A stretch of 64,000 bases of DNA from an uncultured Planctomycetia bacterium (GTDB lineage: Bacteria > Planctomycetota > UBA1135 > GCA-002686595). Below, piece after piece: positions 1-8,105 of this stretch. Every line of letters begins with the position of its first letter. The stretch's first letter is position 1. The stretch lies in NCBI GenBank assembly GCA_938003765.1, contig CALKYE010000166.1:124001-188000 (forward strand). The letters are read 5' to 3'. The translations under genes were made by a program, and so were the position numbers. The notes below the pieces were generated by a model that did not search any database, was not told the DNA's origin, and saw only the letters and a list, made by a program, of their open reading frames with translations.

Positions 1-1
1 G

Positions 2-484
2 CTGCTGGTCCCTTACTTCGTCGGCGAACGCGTGCCCGACCTGCCGCACTCGAGCGGCGCGCTGCTCGGTCTGCGGCCGGGCCAGTTGCGCGCGGGCGTC
101 GTGTTCCGCGCGGCGCTCGAGGGCGTGGCGCTCAACCTCGCGTGGGGCGTCGAACGGATGCGCGCGCTGGGCGTGGCGGTGAAGCGCGTGCGCGCGGTCG
201 GCGGCGGCGCGCGCAACGAGCTGTGGCGCTCGATCCTCGCCAGCGCGCTCGACGCTCCCGTGCAGCCGCTCGAGAACCCCGAGTCGGCCGCCCTCGGCGC
301 GGCGCTCCAGTCGCTGTGGGCCTGCGCTCGCGCTGCGGGCGCCTCGGAGTCGATCGTCGACGTCGCGCGACCGTGGGTCCGCGAGTCCGGCCCCGCCAGC
401 GAGCCGCGCGGCGAGTGGGTCGAGCGCTACCGCGAGTCGGGCGCGCGCTTCCGCGAGTCGGTCGGAAAACTCTTCGCCCGCTGA
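2..484 (+). CDS. xylB: Xylulokinase, C-terminal part (5' end outside window)
   Basis: This is the C-terminal ~160 residues of an FGGY-family sugar kinase; the reading frame is open from base 2 to the TGA at 482-484. The opening residues PYFVGERVPDLP match the xylulokinase signature around GERxPH. Further on, the GGGARNELWRSILA block is the typical FGGY C-terminal ATP-binding segment. In the family the enzyme phosphorylates D-xylulose to xylulose 5-phosphate in the cytoplasm. Related FGGY kinases (glycerol, ribulose, fuculose) have similar C-termini, so the substrate is inferred. Neighbouring sugar genes would lie upstream of the window. Confidence 0.8.
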   Translation: MLVPYFVGERVPDLPHSSGALLGLRPGQLRAGVVFRAALEGVALNLAWGVERMRALGVAVKRVRAVGGGARNELWRSILASALDAPVQPLENPESAALGAALQSLWACARAAGASESIVDVARPWVRESGPASEPRGEWVERYRESGARFRESVGKLFAR

Positions 485-509
485 CACGCGCGGCGCCTGC
501 GCGGACAAA

Positions 510-528
510 AAGCGCGTTCGCCGCGCTT
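510..528 (+). terminator. Small hairpin after the sugar-kinase gene
   Basis: A seven-base perfect stem, AAGCGCG with CGCGCTT, closes a five-base loop 25 bases after the stop codon at 484. There is no strong T-run, so this is only a possible terminator. The rest of 485-671 shows no gene I can support. Confidence 0.3.
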
Positions 529-671
529 CACTTCCGCTCGCGCCCGCGTCGATGACCTCAACGCTCGGGCTCGCATGGGGACCTGCCGCAGGGAGAGCGG
601 CAGACGCGGCCTGAGAAGCGACGGAGTGTGGGCAGGGGAACGGACGCTGATCGGCGTCGGTCAGGGGAGAA

Positions 672-1094
672 ATGCGAGCAGGGAAGCACATTAGGCGAGG
701 TCGCGCAGGCGCGCGCGGCTTCACCATGCTCGAGGTCATGTTCGGCACGTTGGTGCTGACGATCTCGCTCCTGGCTGCGTTCACCAGCCAGCTCCTCTCG
801 CTGAACCTCGTGCGCACTGCGCGCGACGTGAACACGGCGACGAGTGAGCTGACGGCGGCGCTCGAGGAAGTGATCACGCCCAACATCGACTCCATTCCGA
901 CCGCGTTCGCGCCCGGCGCCGCGATCGCGAAGTACCAGGGACGCGCGTTGCGCGACGAGACCGTGGTCGTGAACTACCCCAATTTCGCCGGGGGCTCCGT
1001 GCCCAATCCGTTGGAAGTGGTGGTGACGATCAATTGGACGGCGTGGAACGGGCGCGCGACGTCGCTCTCGCTGTCGACCCTGAAGGCGCGCTGA
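672..1094 (+). CDS. PilV-type prepilin-like protein
   Basis: This 140-residue protein has a short basic leader and then the prepilin peptidase site G16|FTMLE, with the conserved glutamate at +5 of the mature protein. A hydrophobic helix runs from about residue 19 to 42. This is the class III signal of type IV pilins and type II secretion pseudopilins. The C-terminal part is short and not recognisable. It lies 17 bases before a second prepilin-like gene and then a PilX-like gene, the PilV-PilW-PilX order of minor pilins that prime pilus assembly. No prepilin peptidase, assembly ATPase or secretin is in the window, so pilus versus secretion system cannot be settled. Confidence 0.75.
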   Translation: MRAGKHIRRGRAGARGFTMLEVMFGTLVLTISLLAAFTSQLLSLNLVRTARDVNTATSELTAALEEVITPNIDSIPTAFAPGAAIAKYQGRALRDETVVVNYPNFAGGSVPNPLEVVVTINWTAWNGRATSLSLSTLKAR

Positions 1095-1111
1095 GCCGCG
1101 AGGAGCTGCAC

Positions 1112-1819
1112 ATGAAGACCTTTCAACCCAAGCTCGAAGCGCGACGTCGGCGACGTGCGGGCGCGACCGTGCTCGAAATCGCCGTGTCGAGTCTGCTCCT
1201 GATGATGACCGCCGGCGCCACCGTGCGCTCGGTGATGGACATGCAGGGCGCCGCCACGATCACGACCGCCTCGACCAAGCTCACCGAGCAGGGCGAGCGA
1301 GCCATGGCGCGCATCATCAACGACCTGCGCCGCTCGGGGTTCGCCACCGTCGGCGCCAAGACCTACCCGCACCTGTTCGAGGACGGCGACGCGGCGATGG
1401 AGTTCGACGCGCACGACTACGAACCGGCCGAGCAGTCGGTGGCCGTCGGCGAGCCCGGCTACGTGACGCCGCGCTCCATCGTGTTCCTCCAGCCCGCGGA
1501 CAACGACGTGATGGGCGACCCGGGCTACGGACGACCCGACGTGGACGTCAACGGCCAGTTGGTGTGGGCGGCCGAGGAATTCAGCTACGTCGTGGTGAGC
1601 GTCAACGGCCGCAACCAACTCCAGCGTCGCGTCGATGCGGGCTCGCCAGTCGTGCTCGCGAGCGATGTCGAGTGGGTGCGCTTCGACGACTCCGCGACGC
1701 CCGGCGTGTCGCTGCCGGCCAACGCGCTGCGCATTCGACTGGCCTTGCGCGACGTGGACGCGGAGGGGCGCGTCCTCACGTGGAGCGGCGAGGCCACGGT
1801 GCGTTTGCGCAACGGATGA
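1112..1819 (+). CDS. PilW-type prepilin-like protein
   Basis: This 235-residue protein has an arginine-rich leader followed by G17|ATVLE, again with glutamate at +5, and a hydrophobic stretch to about residue 40. The ATG at 1112 is chosen because GAGGAG lies just upstream and it places the leader correctly; the frame also stays open further upstream. The region after the helix (LTEQGERAMARIINDLRRSGF) resembles PilW/GspJ minor pilins. It sits between the PilV-like and PilX-like genes and is probably co-transcribed with them. A role in initiating a pilus or pseudopilus is inferred from family and order. Confidence 0.75.
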   Translation: MKTFQPKLEARRRRRAGATVLEIAVSSLLLMMTAGATVRSVMDMQGAATITTASTKLTEQGERAMARIINDLRRSGFATVGAKTYPHLFEDGDAAMEFDAHDYEPAEQSVAVGEPGYVTPRSIVFLQPADNDVMGDPGYGRPDVDVNGQLVWAAEEFSYVVVSVNGRNQLQRRVDAGSPVVLASDVEWVRFDDSATPGVSLPANALRIRLALRDVDAEGRVLTWSGEATVRLRNG

Positions 1820-1926
1820 ACCACAGGCGCGCCTGCGCGAGAGCTGCGAGCACGCGCGCGCGCCACGGGTGAGCAGGTGAGTGTTTCGAAGGGGTGGGGA
1901 ACGCGCGCGAGCGCGGAGGGTGGAGC

Positions 1927-3735
1927 ATGAAACGAATCAAGGGGAGTCGACGGGGGCGGCGCGCTGGCATGGCGATGCTGTACGCCGTGTTCGGCGTGTT
2001 CGCCGCGGCGACGATGGTCTCCGTCACGATGACGATGGCGAACTCGAGCCACCGTCAGTCGCAGGCGGGGCTGCGCTCGACGCGCGCCAAGTACCTGGCC
2101 GAAGGCGCGATCGAGCTGGCCAAGCGCGACGTCGCGACCGCGATCGCCAACTGGGAGACACCGCCCTCGAGCGGGGTGGCCACGGTCGGCGGCGTCGACG
2201 TGCCGTACACGGTCGTCGCGACGGGCTTCAACAACATCGCCACCGATCCGGCGGGCATCCAGACGATCATCACCGGCTACGAGATCCGCGCACAGGCGCG
2301 CGACCACGGCATGCGCTACACCGCGCGTCGACTGGTCAACGCGGAGGCCACGCCGATCTTCCAGTTCGCCGTGTTCTACACGGGTGATCTCGAGATCAAC
2401 CCCGGCCCCAACATGACGCTGGGCGGGCGCGTGCACTCCAACGCCGACATGTACCTGAACTGCGGCGGCACGTTGACGATGAACACCAACTACGTCCGCG
2501 CCGTCGGCGACATCTTCCGCCGCCGCAAGGACAATCCGAACGCGTCGGAAGGCTCCGTGCGCGTGCGCCGCTGGGTGGTCAACCCGTTCGACTCGAACGA
2601 GCCGACGCAGTACGTGAGCATGAACAGCCACTCCCAGATGAACAATCTGGGCGTGACCAACGAGAGCGGCTACGACGCGAGCTTCACGGTCGGCTGGGAC
2701 GCGGACGGCAACGGCTCCTACGCCGACGCTGGCGACTGGTACAACTGGTCTGCGGGCGCGCCGATCTACTGGAGCCAGCCGAGCGGCTACGGCGGCGGAA
2801 CGGGCAGCTCGGTGCTGAGCGGTTCCCACGGCGTGGGCGAAGCGGCGGTTCCGCACATCGGATCGATCCGCATGTACGACGAGGATCCCAACGGCGCGTA
2901 CTACCTCGATCCTGCGACGCAGACCTACGAGTTGGCGGCGGCGGGCGCCGGCACGCACAGCCGCGGCTACTACCACGAGAACGCGGGCCTGACGATCATC
3001 ACGCAGGCCAACGGCTCGATCACTGCGTACGACTCCGCTGGCGCCGACGTCACCGCGGGGATCGCTGCCGCGCTCTCGACCGACACGCTGTACGACGCCC
3101 GACAGGTTGCGAGCGGCGCCGGTGAGGTCCCGATCACTCAGATCGACCTGACCGCGTTGGCCGCCACCGCGTACTGGCCCGACAACGGCCTGATCTACAC
3201 CGCGCACTACGGCTCGGGAACGGGCGCGAACGCCAGGGGCGTGCAGCTCGTCAACGGCGCCGAGCTGGCCAGCTCGCTGACCGTGGTCAGCGAGAACTCG
3301 GTCTACATCAAGGGCAACTACAACACCGTGAACAAGAAGGGCTCGGCGGTGATCGCCGACGCGGTGAACCTGCTCTCGAACAGTTGGGACAACTCGAAGT
3401 CGCAGGGCAGCGCTCTGCCGACGGCGAGCGCGACGACGTACAACGTCGCGATCATCACTGGCAACACCAACACCACGCCCAACGGCCGCTACAACGGCGG
3501 CTTGGAGAACCTGCCGCGCTTCCACGAGAACTGGACCGGCGTGCCGTGCCGCATCACGGGTTCGTTCGTCAACACGTGGAACTCGATCTACGCGGACAAC
3601 GACTGGGCCATCGGCGGGAACTACTACAAGGCGCCGAACCGCGTCTGGAGCTACGACACGGCGTTCAACTCCGTGGCGAACCTCCCGCCGTTCACGCCGA
3701 TGGCGGTCACCGCCGTGGACGTGTGCTCGTGGTGA
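1927..3735 (+). CDS. Large PilX-like prepilin/pilus tip protein
   Basis: This 602-residue protein starts at an ATG preceded by a GGAGGGTGGAG ribosome-binding site. The N-terminus is basic (RRGRRAG), then hydrophobic (MAMLYAVFGVFAAATMVSV), as in PilX-type minor pilins, which like this one lack the +5 glutamate. The helix continues into SSHRQSQAGLRSTRAKYLAEGAIE, typical of this group. The remaining ~500 residues are rich in Asn, Gly, Thr, Tyr and Trp and look like an extracellular beta-rich domain; the family of that part is not recognised. Minor pilins with large C-terminal domains often sit at the pilus tip, so adhesion or cargo binding is possible. Last of three prepilin-like genes. Confidence 0.65.
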   Translation: MKRIKGSRRGRRAGMAMLYAVFGVFAAATMVSVTMTMANSSHRQSQAGLRSTRAKYLAEGAIELAKRDVATAIANWETPPSSGVATVGGVDVPYTVVATGFNNIATDPAGIQTIITGYEIRAQARDHGMRYTARRLVNAEATPIFQFAVFYTGDLEINPGPNMTLGGRVHSNADMYLNCGGTLTMNTNYVRAVGDIFRRRKDNPNASEGSVRVRRWVVNPFDSNEPTQYVSMNSHSQMNNLGVTNESGYDASFTVGWDADGNGSYADAGDWYNWSAGAPIYWSQPSGYGGGTGSSVLSGSHGVGEAAVPHIGSIRMYDEDPNGAYYLDPATQTYELAAAGAGTHSRGYYHENAGLTIITQANGSITAYDSAGADVTAGIAAALSTDTLYDARQVASGAGEVPITQIDLTALAATAYWPDNGLIYTAHYGSGTGANARGVQLVNGAELASSLTVVSENSVYIKGNYNTVNKKGSAVIADAVNLLSNSWDNSKSQGSALPTASATTYNVAIITGNTNTTPNGRYNGGLENLPRFHENWTGVPCRITGSFVNTWNSIYADNDWAIGGNYYKAPNRVWSYDTAFNSVANLPPFTPMAVTAVDVCSW

Positions 3736-3758
3736 GCCGCGAGCGCTGACCAAAGCGC

Positions 3759-4580
3759 GTGACGATCGCTACGCTGGAGCGGGTGGAAACATCCGCTCCG
3801 CTTGCTTTCGACGCGCCCGTGTCCCGCACCGTGCTCGAAGTGCGTGGTTTGAGCCGCCGCTACGGCGCGCTGGTGGCGGTCGACGGCCTGTCGTTCCAGG
3901 CGCGCGAGGGCGAGATCCTCGGGCTGGTGGGCCCGAACGGCGCGGGCAAGACCTCGACGCTGCGCTCGATCGCCGGAGTGCTGCCGACCCCCGCGGACGT
4001 GATCACGGTGTGCGGTCACGACATCGCGCGCGACGAAGAGGCGGCCAAGCGCTGCCTGCGCTGGATCCCCGACGATCCGCAGCCCTTCGAAGCGTTGACG
4101 GTCCATGAGCACCTTGAGTTCACCGCCGCGCTCTACCGCTGCGCCGACTGGCGCGATCAAGCGCGGGACTTGCTCGAGCGCTTCGAACTGACCGAGAAGC
4201 GCGACGCGCTCGGCGGTGAGCTCTCGCGCGGCATGCGCCAGAAGCTCTCGATGTGCTGCGCCTGGCTCGGCGAGCCGCGTCTGGTGCTGCTCGACGAGCC
4301 GTTGTCGGGTCTCGATCCGCGCGGCATCCGCTCGGCGAAGCAGGCCATCGTCGAGCTCGCGGCGCGCGGGGCGGCGGTGATCCTCTCCTCGCACCTGCTC
4401 GAGCTGATCGAAGCGCTGGCGACGCGACTGCTCATCCTCGACCAAGGCCGTTGCGTGTTCGCCGGCACCCTGGCCGAGGCGCGCGCGGCCTTCCCCGAGC
4501 AGCAACGCGGCTCGCTCGAGGAGATCTTCTTCGCCGCGACCAGCAAGCCTTCCGGCAACGGCGGCGCACCCGGCGCGTGA
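3759..4580 (+). CDS. ABC transporter ATP-binding protein
   Basis: This 273-residue protein is a complete ABC ATPase. It shows Walker A GPNGAGKT (residues 58-65), an LSRGMRQK signature motif, Walker B LVLLDEP followed by LSGLDP, and the switch histidine in SSH. The architecture matches ATPases of ABC-2-type exporters. The GTG at 3759 is the first usable start after the PilX-like stop. The gene overlaps the downstream permease gene by four bases, which indicates translational coupling. The two products probably form one inner-membrane exporter; the substrate is unknown. The pilin-like genes end only 23 bases upstream, so a shared transcript is possible. Confidence 0.88.
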   Translation: MTIATLERVETSAPLAFDAPVSRTVLEVRGLSRRYGALVAVDGLSFQAREGEILGLVGPNGAGKTSTLRSIAGVLPTPADVITVCGHDIARDEEAAKRCLRWIPDDPQPFEALTVHEHLEFTAALYRCADWRDQARDLLERFELTEKRDALGGELSRGMRQKLSMCCAWLGEPRLVLLDEPLSGLDPRGIRSAKQAIVELAARGAAVILSSHLLELIEALATRLLILDQGRCVFAGTLAEARAAFPEQQRGSLEEIFFAATSKPSGNGGAPGA

Positions 4581-6256
4581 AGCACTGGCTCGAGCCGGCC
4601 GCGCTGCTGCTCCTGCGCCTGAAGTGGCGCGGCTTCTGGCGCAAGCAGTGGCGGCGCGTCCGCACGCCCTCGGGAGCGCTGCTCGCCCTGCTGGGCGGCG
4701 CCCTGGGAACGCTGTGGCTCGCGTCGATCTCGATGCCGATGTTCCGGCGTGGACCGACGCGACTCGGCGCCGACGAGGTCGAGCTGCTCGCGCAGGCGGC
4801 GCTGGCCGTGATCGTCGTGATCACGCTCTCCACCTCGCTCAGTTTCCGCGGCCTGTACGTCCCCGCGACGGAGATCGAGACCCTGTTCTCGGCGCCGCTG
4901 TCGCGGCCGACGTTGATCCGCATGCGGCTCGTCGTCGCGCTCGCGCGCTCGGGGCTGGGCGCCTGCTTCGCGGGACTGGGCGCGTCGCGCCTGGGGAGTT
5001 CGCCTCTGTACGCGTTCGCCGGCGCGTTCACGGCCTTCCTGTGGGCGCCGATCCTGGGGCAGGGAGTGGCGATCGCCTTGGGCGGCGCCGAGAACCGTCT
5101 CGCCGCACGCCTTGCGCGCGCACCGCATCGCGCGCTGCGCATCGCGTTGATCGCCGGCCTGTTGTTCGGGCTCGTCGGCCTGCTCTCGCAGTCTCCCGAC
5201 GCCTCGCAATCGCCGGCGCGGGCGCCGCTCGAGTTCCTGCGCCAAGTCGCGGAGCGTCCCGTCGTGTCCGCGCTGCTCGCGCCGTTCTGGCCGTGGGCGC
5301 GCGCCGTGAGCGCGACTGGACCCGAAGAGTTCTGGCCCGCGTTCGCGCTGTGCGCCGCCATCCTCGCGGCGACGTTGGCCGTGGTCGGCGGCCTGCGCGT
5401 CGACTTCCGCGAGACCGCGCTCGCAACTTCGGCCGACATGGCGCGGCGCCTCGCGCGCATGCGCCGCGGGCTCGGAGCGGGCGGTGTGGAGGCGCGCCGG
5501 CTCCCGCTCGCGTGGCGCACGCCGTGGCTGTTCGGCCGCGGTCCGTTCGGGGCGATCGCCTTCCGCAAGACCGCGTCGATCCTGCGCCGCGCCCGCGGCG
5601 GGCTCGTCTTCGGCGGCGTGGTCATCGCGGTCCTGACCGTGTTCGCGTCGAACTGGTCGGAACCTGCGGGCGGCGGGATGCGCTCCGCGTTGCTGGTCGC
5701 GGCGTTCGGCGCGTTCTACCTCTCGCTCGGCCTGCGCTACGACTTCCGCGAGGAGCTCGACGCGCTGGCGTCGATCCGCTCGTGGCCGCTCGCGCCGTGG
5801 AAGATCTTCCTCGCCACGATCGCGCCCCAGATCGCCCTGATTTCGCTGCTCGTCACCGGGGGCGTGTTGCTGACGCTGGTGCGCGCGAACGACCTCGACC
5901 TGCGCTTCGCCGGATTGTCCGTGCTCATCGGCCTGCTGGTCGCCACCTGGGTGTGCATCGACAACCTGGCGTTCCTGCTGGCGCCGACGCGTTCCGCGCC
6001 GGGCCACGACGGCGTGCTCCAGCACATGGGGCGCTCGATCGTGCTCGCGCTGCTGCGGTCGGTGACGATGGCGGCCGCGTTGGCCGCCGCCGCCGCACCG
6101 GTCCTGGTGTGCGTCCACCTGCTGGGTTGGACGATGGAGAGCGCCCTGCCGTTGGGTTTGGTCGGCGCGGCCTTCGTGCTGTGCGTGGAGGTCGCTGCGC
6201 TGATCGCCGCGGGCGGATTGGCGCTCGCGCGCTTCGACGTCGCGCGCGAACGCTGA
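4577..6256 (+). CDS. ABC exporter permease, multi-spanning
   Basis: This 559-residue membrane protein begins at a GTG embedded in the stop of the ATPase gene (GTGA overlap). It has repeated hydrophobic segments over its whole length, for example LLALLGGALGTLWLASI and LAVIVVITLSTSLSF near the N-terminus and several more after residue 330. A conserved-looking stretch follows (EIETLFSAPLSRPTLIRMRL) that is typical of putative ABC exporters in which the permease carries a cytoplasmic loop with an ETLFSAP-like motif. This suggests the putative ABC exporter family rather than classical ABC-2. Transported substrate unknown. Confidence 0.7.
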   Translation: MKHWLEPAALLLLRLKWRGFWRKQWRRVRTPSGALLALLGGALGTLWLASISMPMFRRGPTRLGADEVELLAQAALAVIVVITLSTSLSFRGLYVPATEIETLFSAPLSRPTLIRMRLVVALARSGLGACFAGLGASRLGSSPLYAFAGAFTAFLWAPILGQGVAIALGGAENRLAARLARAPHRALRIALIAGLLFGLVGLLSQSPDASQSPARAPLEFLRQVAERPVVSALLAPFWPWARAVSATGPEEFWPAFALCAAILAATLAVVGGLRVDFRETALATSADMARRLARMRRGLGAGGVEARRLPLAWRTPWLFGRGPFGAIAFRKTASILRRARGGLVFGGVVIAVLTVFASNWSEPAGGGMRSALLVAAFGAFYLSLGLRYDFREELDALASIRSWPLAPWKIFLATIAPQIALISLLVTGGVLLTLVRANDLDLRFAGLSVLIGLLVATWVCIDNLAFLLAPTRSAPGHDGVLQHMGRSIVLALLRSVTMAAALAAAAAPVLVCVHLLGWTMESALPLGLVGAAFVLCVEVAALIAAGGLALARFDVARER

Positions 6257-6292
6257 GCGTTGGCGCGAGCGGCGCGTAGGATCTGGCCCCGC

Positions 6293-7438
6293 ATGAACAG
6301 CGCGCCCTCGCTTGTCGCCGCGAACGAAGACAGTGGCGCGCTTCCGCCGCGCGTGGACGACGTGCTCGAGGCATGGCCTCACGCCTTCGTCGTCCTCGAC
6401 GCCGAGCGACGCTCGGTGCTGGCCTTCAACCGACGCTTCGAGGCGCTCGTCCGGCTCGCGCCGGAGCGCTCGAACGTGCTGCGAGGCGCCAGCGTCGAGG
6501 CCCTCGTCGAGGCCTGCGCGCCCGTGCTCGCGGAAGGTTCCGCGTTCGCGAGCGCGTTGCGTGCGGAGAGCGGGTCAGCGCAGGTGTCGTTGCGCGATGG
6601 CTCGGCGCTGGAGATCGGCGCGCGTCCGCTGGGTCACTCCTGGCTCGTGGTGCTCGAAGACGCGACGGCGCGACTCCGGGCCGAGGACGAGCGGCGCACC
6701 GTCGAGCGGCGTCGCAGCGAGGACGAGAGGCTCAACGGTCTGAGCGCGCTAGCCGGCGGCATCGCGCACGAGTTCAACAACCTCCTCACAGGCATCCTCG
6801 GGAGCGCGGAGCTGGTGCTCGAGCAGACGCCCGAACCCGATGCGCGGCGGCGACCGTTGGAACGGATCCTCGAGGCCGGCGTGCGAGCGGCGCGACTGTG
6901 CGAGGAGCTGATCGTCAGCTTGGGCGCGGGAACATTCGAGGTACGACGGCTGCACCTCAGCGACCTGGTCCACCACGAGTTGCGACGCGCGCAGAGCGAA
7001 ACCCAACTGCCGGCGCGCGTCGAAGAGCAACTCCACGGCGATCTGCCGGCGGTGGCGGGCGACGAGGCGCAGTTGCGGCGAGTGCTCGAGAGCGTGTTCC
7101 TCAACGCGTGCGAAGCGCTCGAGACCGGAGGCGGCGTCGTGCGCGTATCGACCGGCGTGTCGCGCCTGAGCGAGCGCGAGCTCCAGTCGCTGTGCTTCGC
7201 CAGCGGGGCCCAGCCGGGCGAGTACGTGTGGTTCGAGGTGGCCGACGACGGCCCCGGCATGGACGCTCTGACCCAGGCGCGCATGTTCGATCCGTTCTTC
7301 AGCACCAAACCCTCCAAACGCGGACTCGGGCTCTCGTCGGTCGCGCGCATCGTCCGAGCCCACCACGGAGCGATCGAGGTCGACAGCGAGTTGGGGCGCG
7401 GGACGCGGCTGAGGGTGCTCGTGCCCGTCTGCGAGTGA
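6293..7438 (+). CDS. Soluble sensor histidine kinase (orphan)
   Basis: This 381-residue protein has an N-terminal PAS-like region (about residues 25-130) and then a short coiled coil rich in Arg and Glu. The HisKA domain carries the phospho-acceptor in GIAHEFNN (H159). The C-terminal HATPase domain shows the N box (NACEALE), G1 (DDGPGMD), F box (FDPFFSTK) and G2 (GLGLSS). No transmembrane segment or signal peptide is seen, so it should sense a cytoplasmic cue or act in a phosphorelay. No response regulator is adjacent; the NtrC-type regulator near 54 kb is too far to assign as partner. The ATG at 6293 was preferred to an in-frame TTG at 6260. Confidence 0.85.
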   Translation: MNSAPSLVAANEDSGALPPRVDDVLEAWPHAFVVLDAERRSVLAFNRRFEALVRLAPERSNVLRGASVEALVEACAPVLAEGSAFASALRAESGSAQVSLRDGSALEIGARPLGHSWLVVLEDATARLRAEDERRTVERRRSEDERLNGLSALAGGIAHEFNNLLTGILGSAELVLEQTPEPDARRRPLERILEAGVRAARLCEELIVSLGAGTFEVRRLHLSDLVHHELRRAQSETQLPARVEEQLHGDLPAVAGDEAQLRRVLESVFLNACEALETGGGVVRVSTGVSRLSERELQSLCFASGAQPGEYVWFEVADDGPGMDALTQARMFDPFFSTKPSKRGLGLSSVARIVRAHHGAIEVDSELGRGTRLRVLVPVCE

Positions 7439-7447
7439 GTGGCGCGC

Positions 7448-8023
7448 ATGGCCGAACGACATCGCACGCTCTCTCCGCTTCCGCCCGGTCAGCACGCCGT
7501 CGAGCGCCTGCCCGTGCTGCACATCGGCGAGGCGCCGCTGATCGATCCGCGCAGCTTCGCGCTCAGCCTGACGGGCGAGATCGCCGCACCGCGCGAGTTC
7601 GCGCTGGCGGAGCTGCTCGAGCGCTCGACCACCGTGATCGAAGCGGACTTCCACGCCGCCACCGGGTGGAGCGTGCGTCGGCTGCGCTGGCGCGGCGCGC
7701 GCCTGGCGGACCTTCTCGCGCTCGCGCAGCCCCTCGCGACGGCGCGTCACGTGTTGTTCAGCGACGGGGGCGGATACGACGCGAGCCTGTCGCTCGACGA
7801 CGCGCTCGCGCCGGACGTGTTGCTGGCGACGGCGCTCGACGAGTCGCCTCTGACAGTCGAGCACGGCGCGCCCGTGCGGCTGGTCGCACCGGCCAAGTAC
7901 GGCTTCAAGAGCGTGAAGTGGCTCGCGCGCATCGAGGTGTGCGCGGCGCCGCGCCAGGGTTTCTGGGAGACGCGCGGCGCGCACGCCGGCGCCGATCCCT
8001 GGCGCGAAGAGCGTTGGGCTTGA
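7448..8023 (+). CDS. Sulfite-oxidase-fold (molybdopterin-binding-like) protein lacking the Mo-ligand Cys
   Basis: This ~191-residue protein matches the oxidoreductase molybdopterin-binding domain of the sulfite oxidase/MsrP family. It has an early LTGEI strand, then DFHAATGWS, followed by RWRGARLADLL, and a C-terminal GAPVRLVAPAKYGFKSVKWLARIEV block. In the family the position before the second residue of the xTxWS segment is the cysteine that coordinates molybdenum; here that position is Ala70 (codon GCC at 7655). The fold is therefore recognisable but redox catalysis is doubtful. No signal peptide is seen. An in-frame GTG at 7439 is an alternative start. It follows the histidine kinase closely. 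Confidence 0.7.
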   Translation: MAERHRTLSPLPPGQHAVERLPVLHIGEAPLIDPRSFALSLTGEIAAPREFALAELLERSTTVIEADFHAATGWSVRRLRWRGARLADLLALAQPLATARHVLFSDGGGYDASLSLDDALAPDVLLATALDESPLTVEHGAPVRLVAPAKYGFKSVKWLARIEVCAAPRQGFWETRGAHAGADPWREERWA

Positions 8024-8105
8024 GCTCCGCCCGCGCGTGCGCTTCGCGCGCTGCGCACGTTCGACATCAGCGCGTGCGAGCGCCACAATCGACCGCACAC
8101 GCCGG

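Noticed and set aside
1585..3753. Long open minus-strand frame opposite the PilX-like gene
   Set aside because: Third-position GC bias on the plus strand keeps the opposite frame open. Its sequence is Arg/Val/His-rich without domains or signals.
4157..6382. Long minus-strand open frame opposite the ABC genes
   Set aside because: Arg/Glu/Gln-rich low-complexity translation typical of GC shadow; the plus strand has clear Walker motifs and membrane helices.
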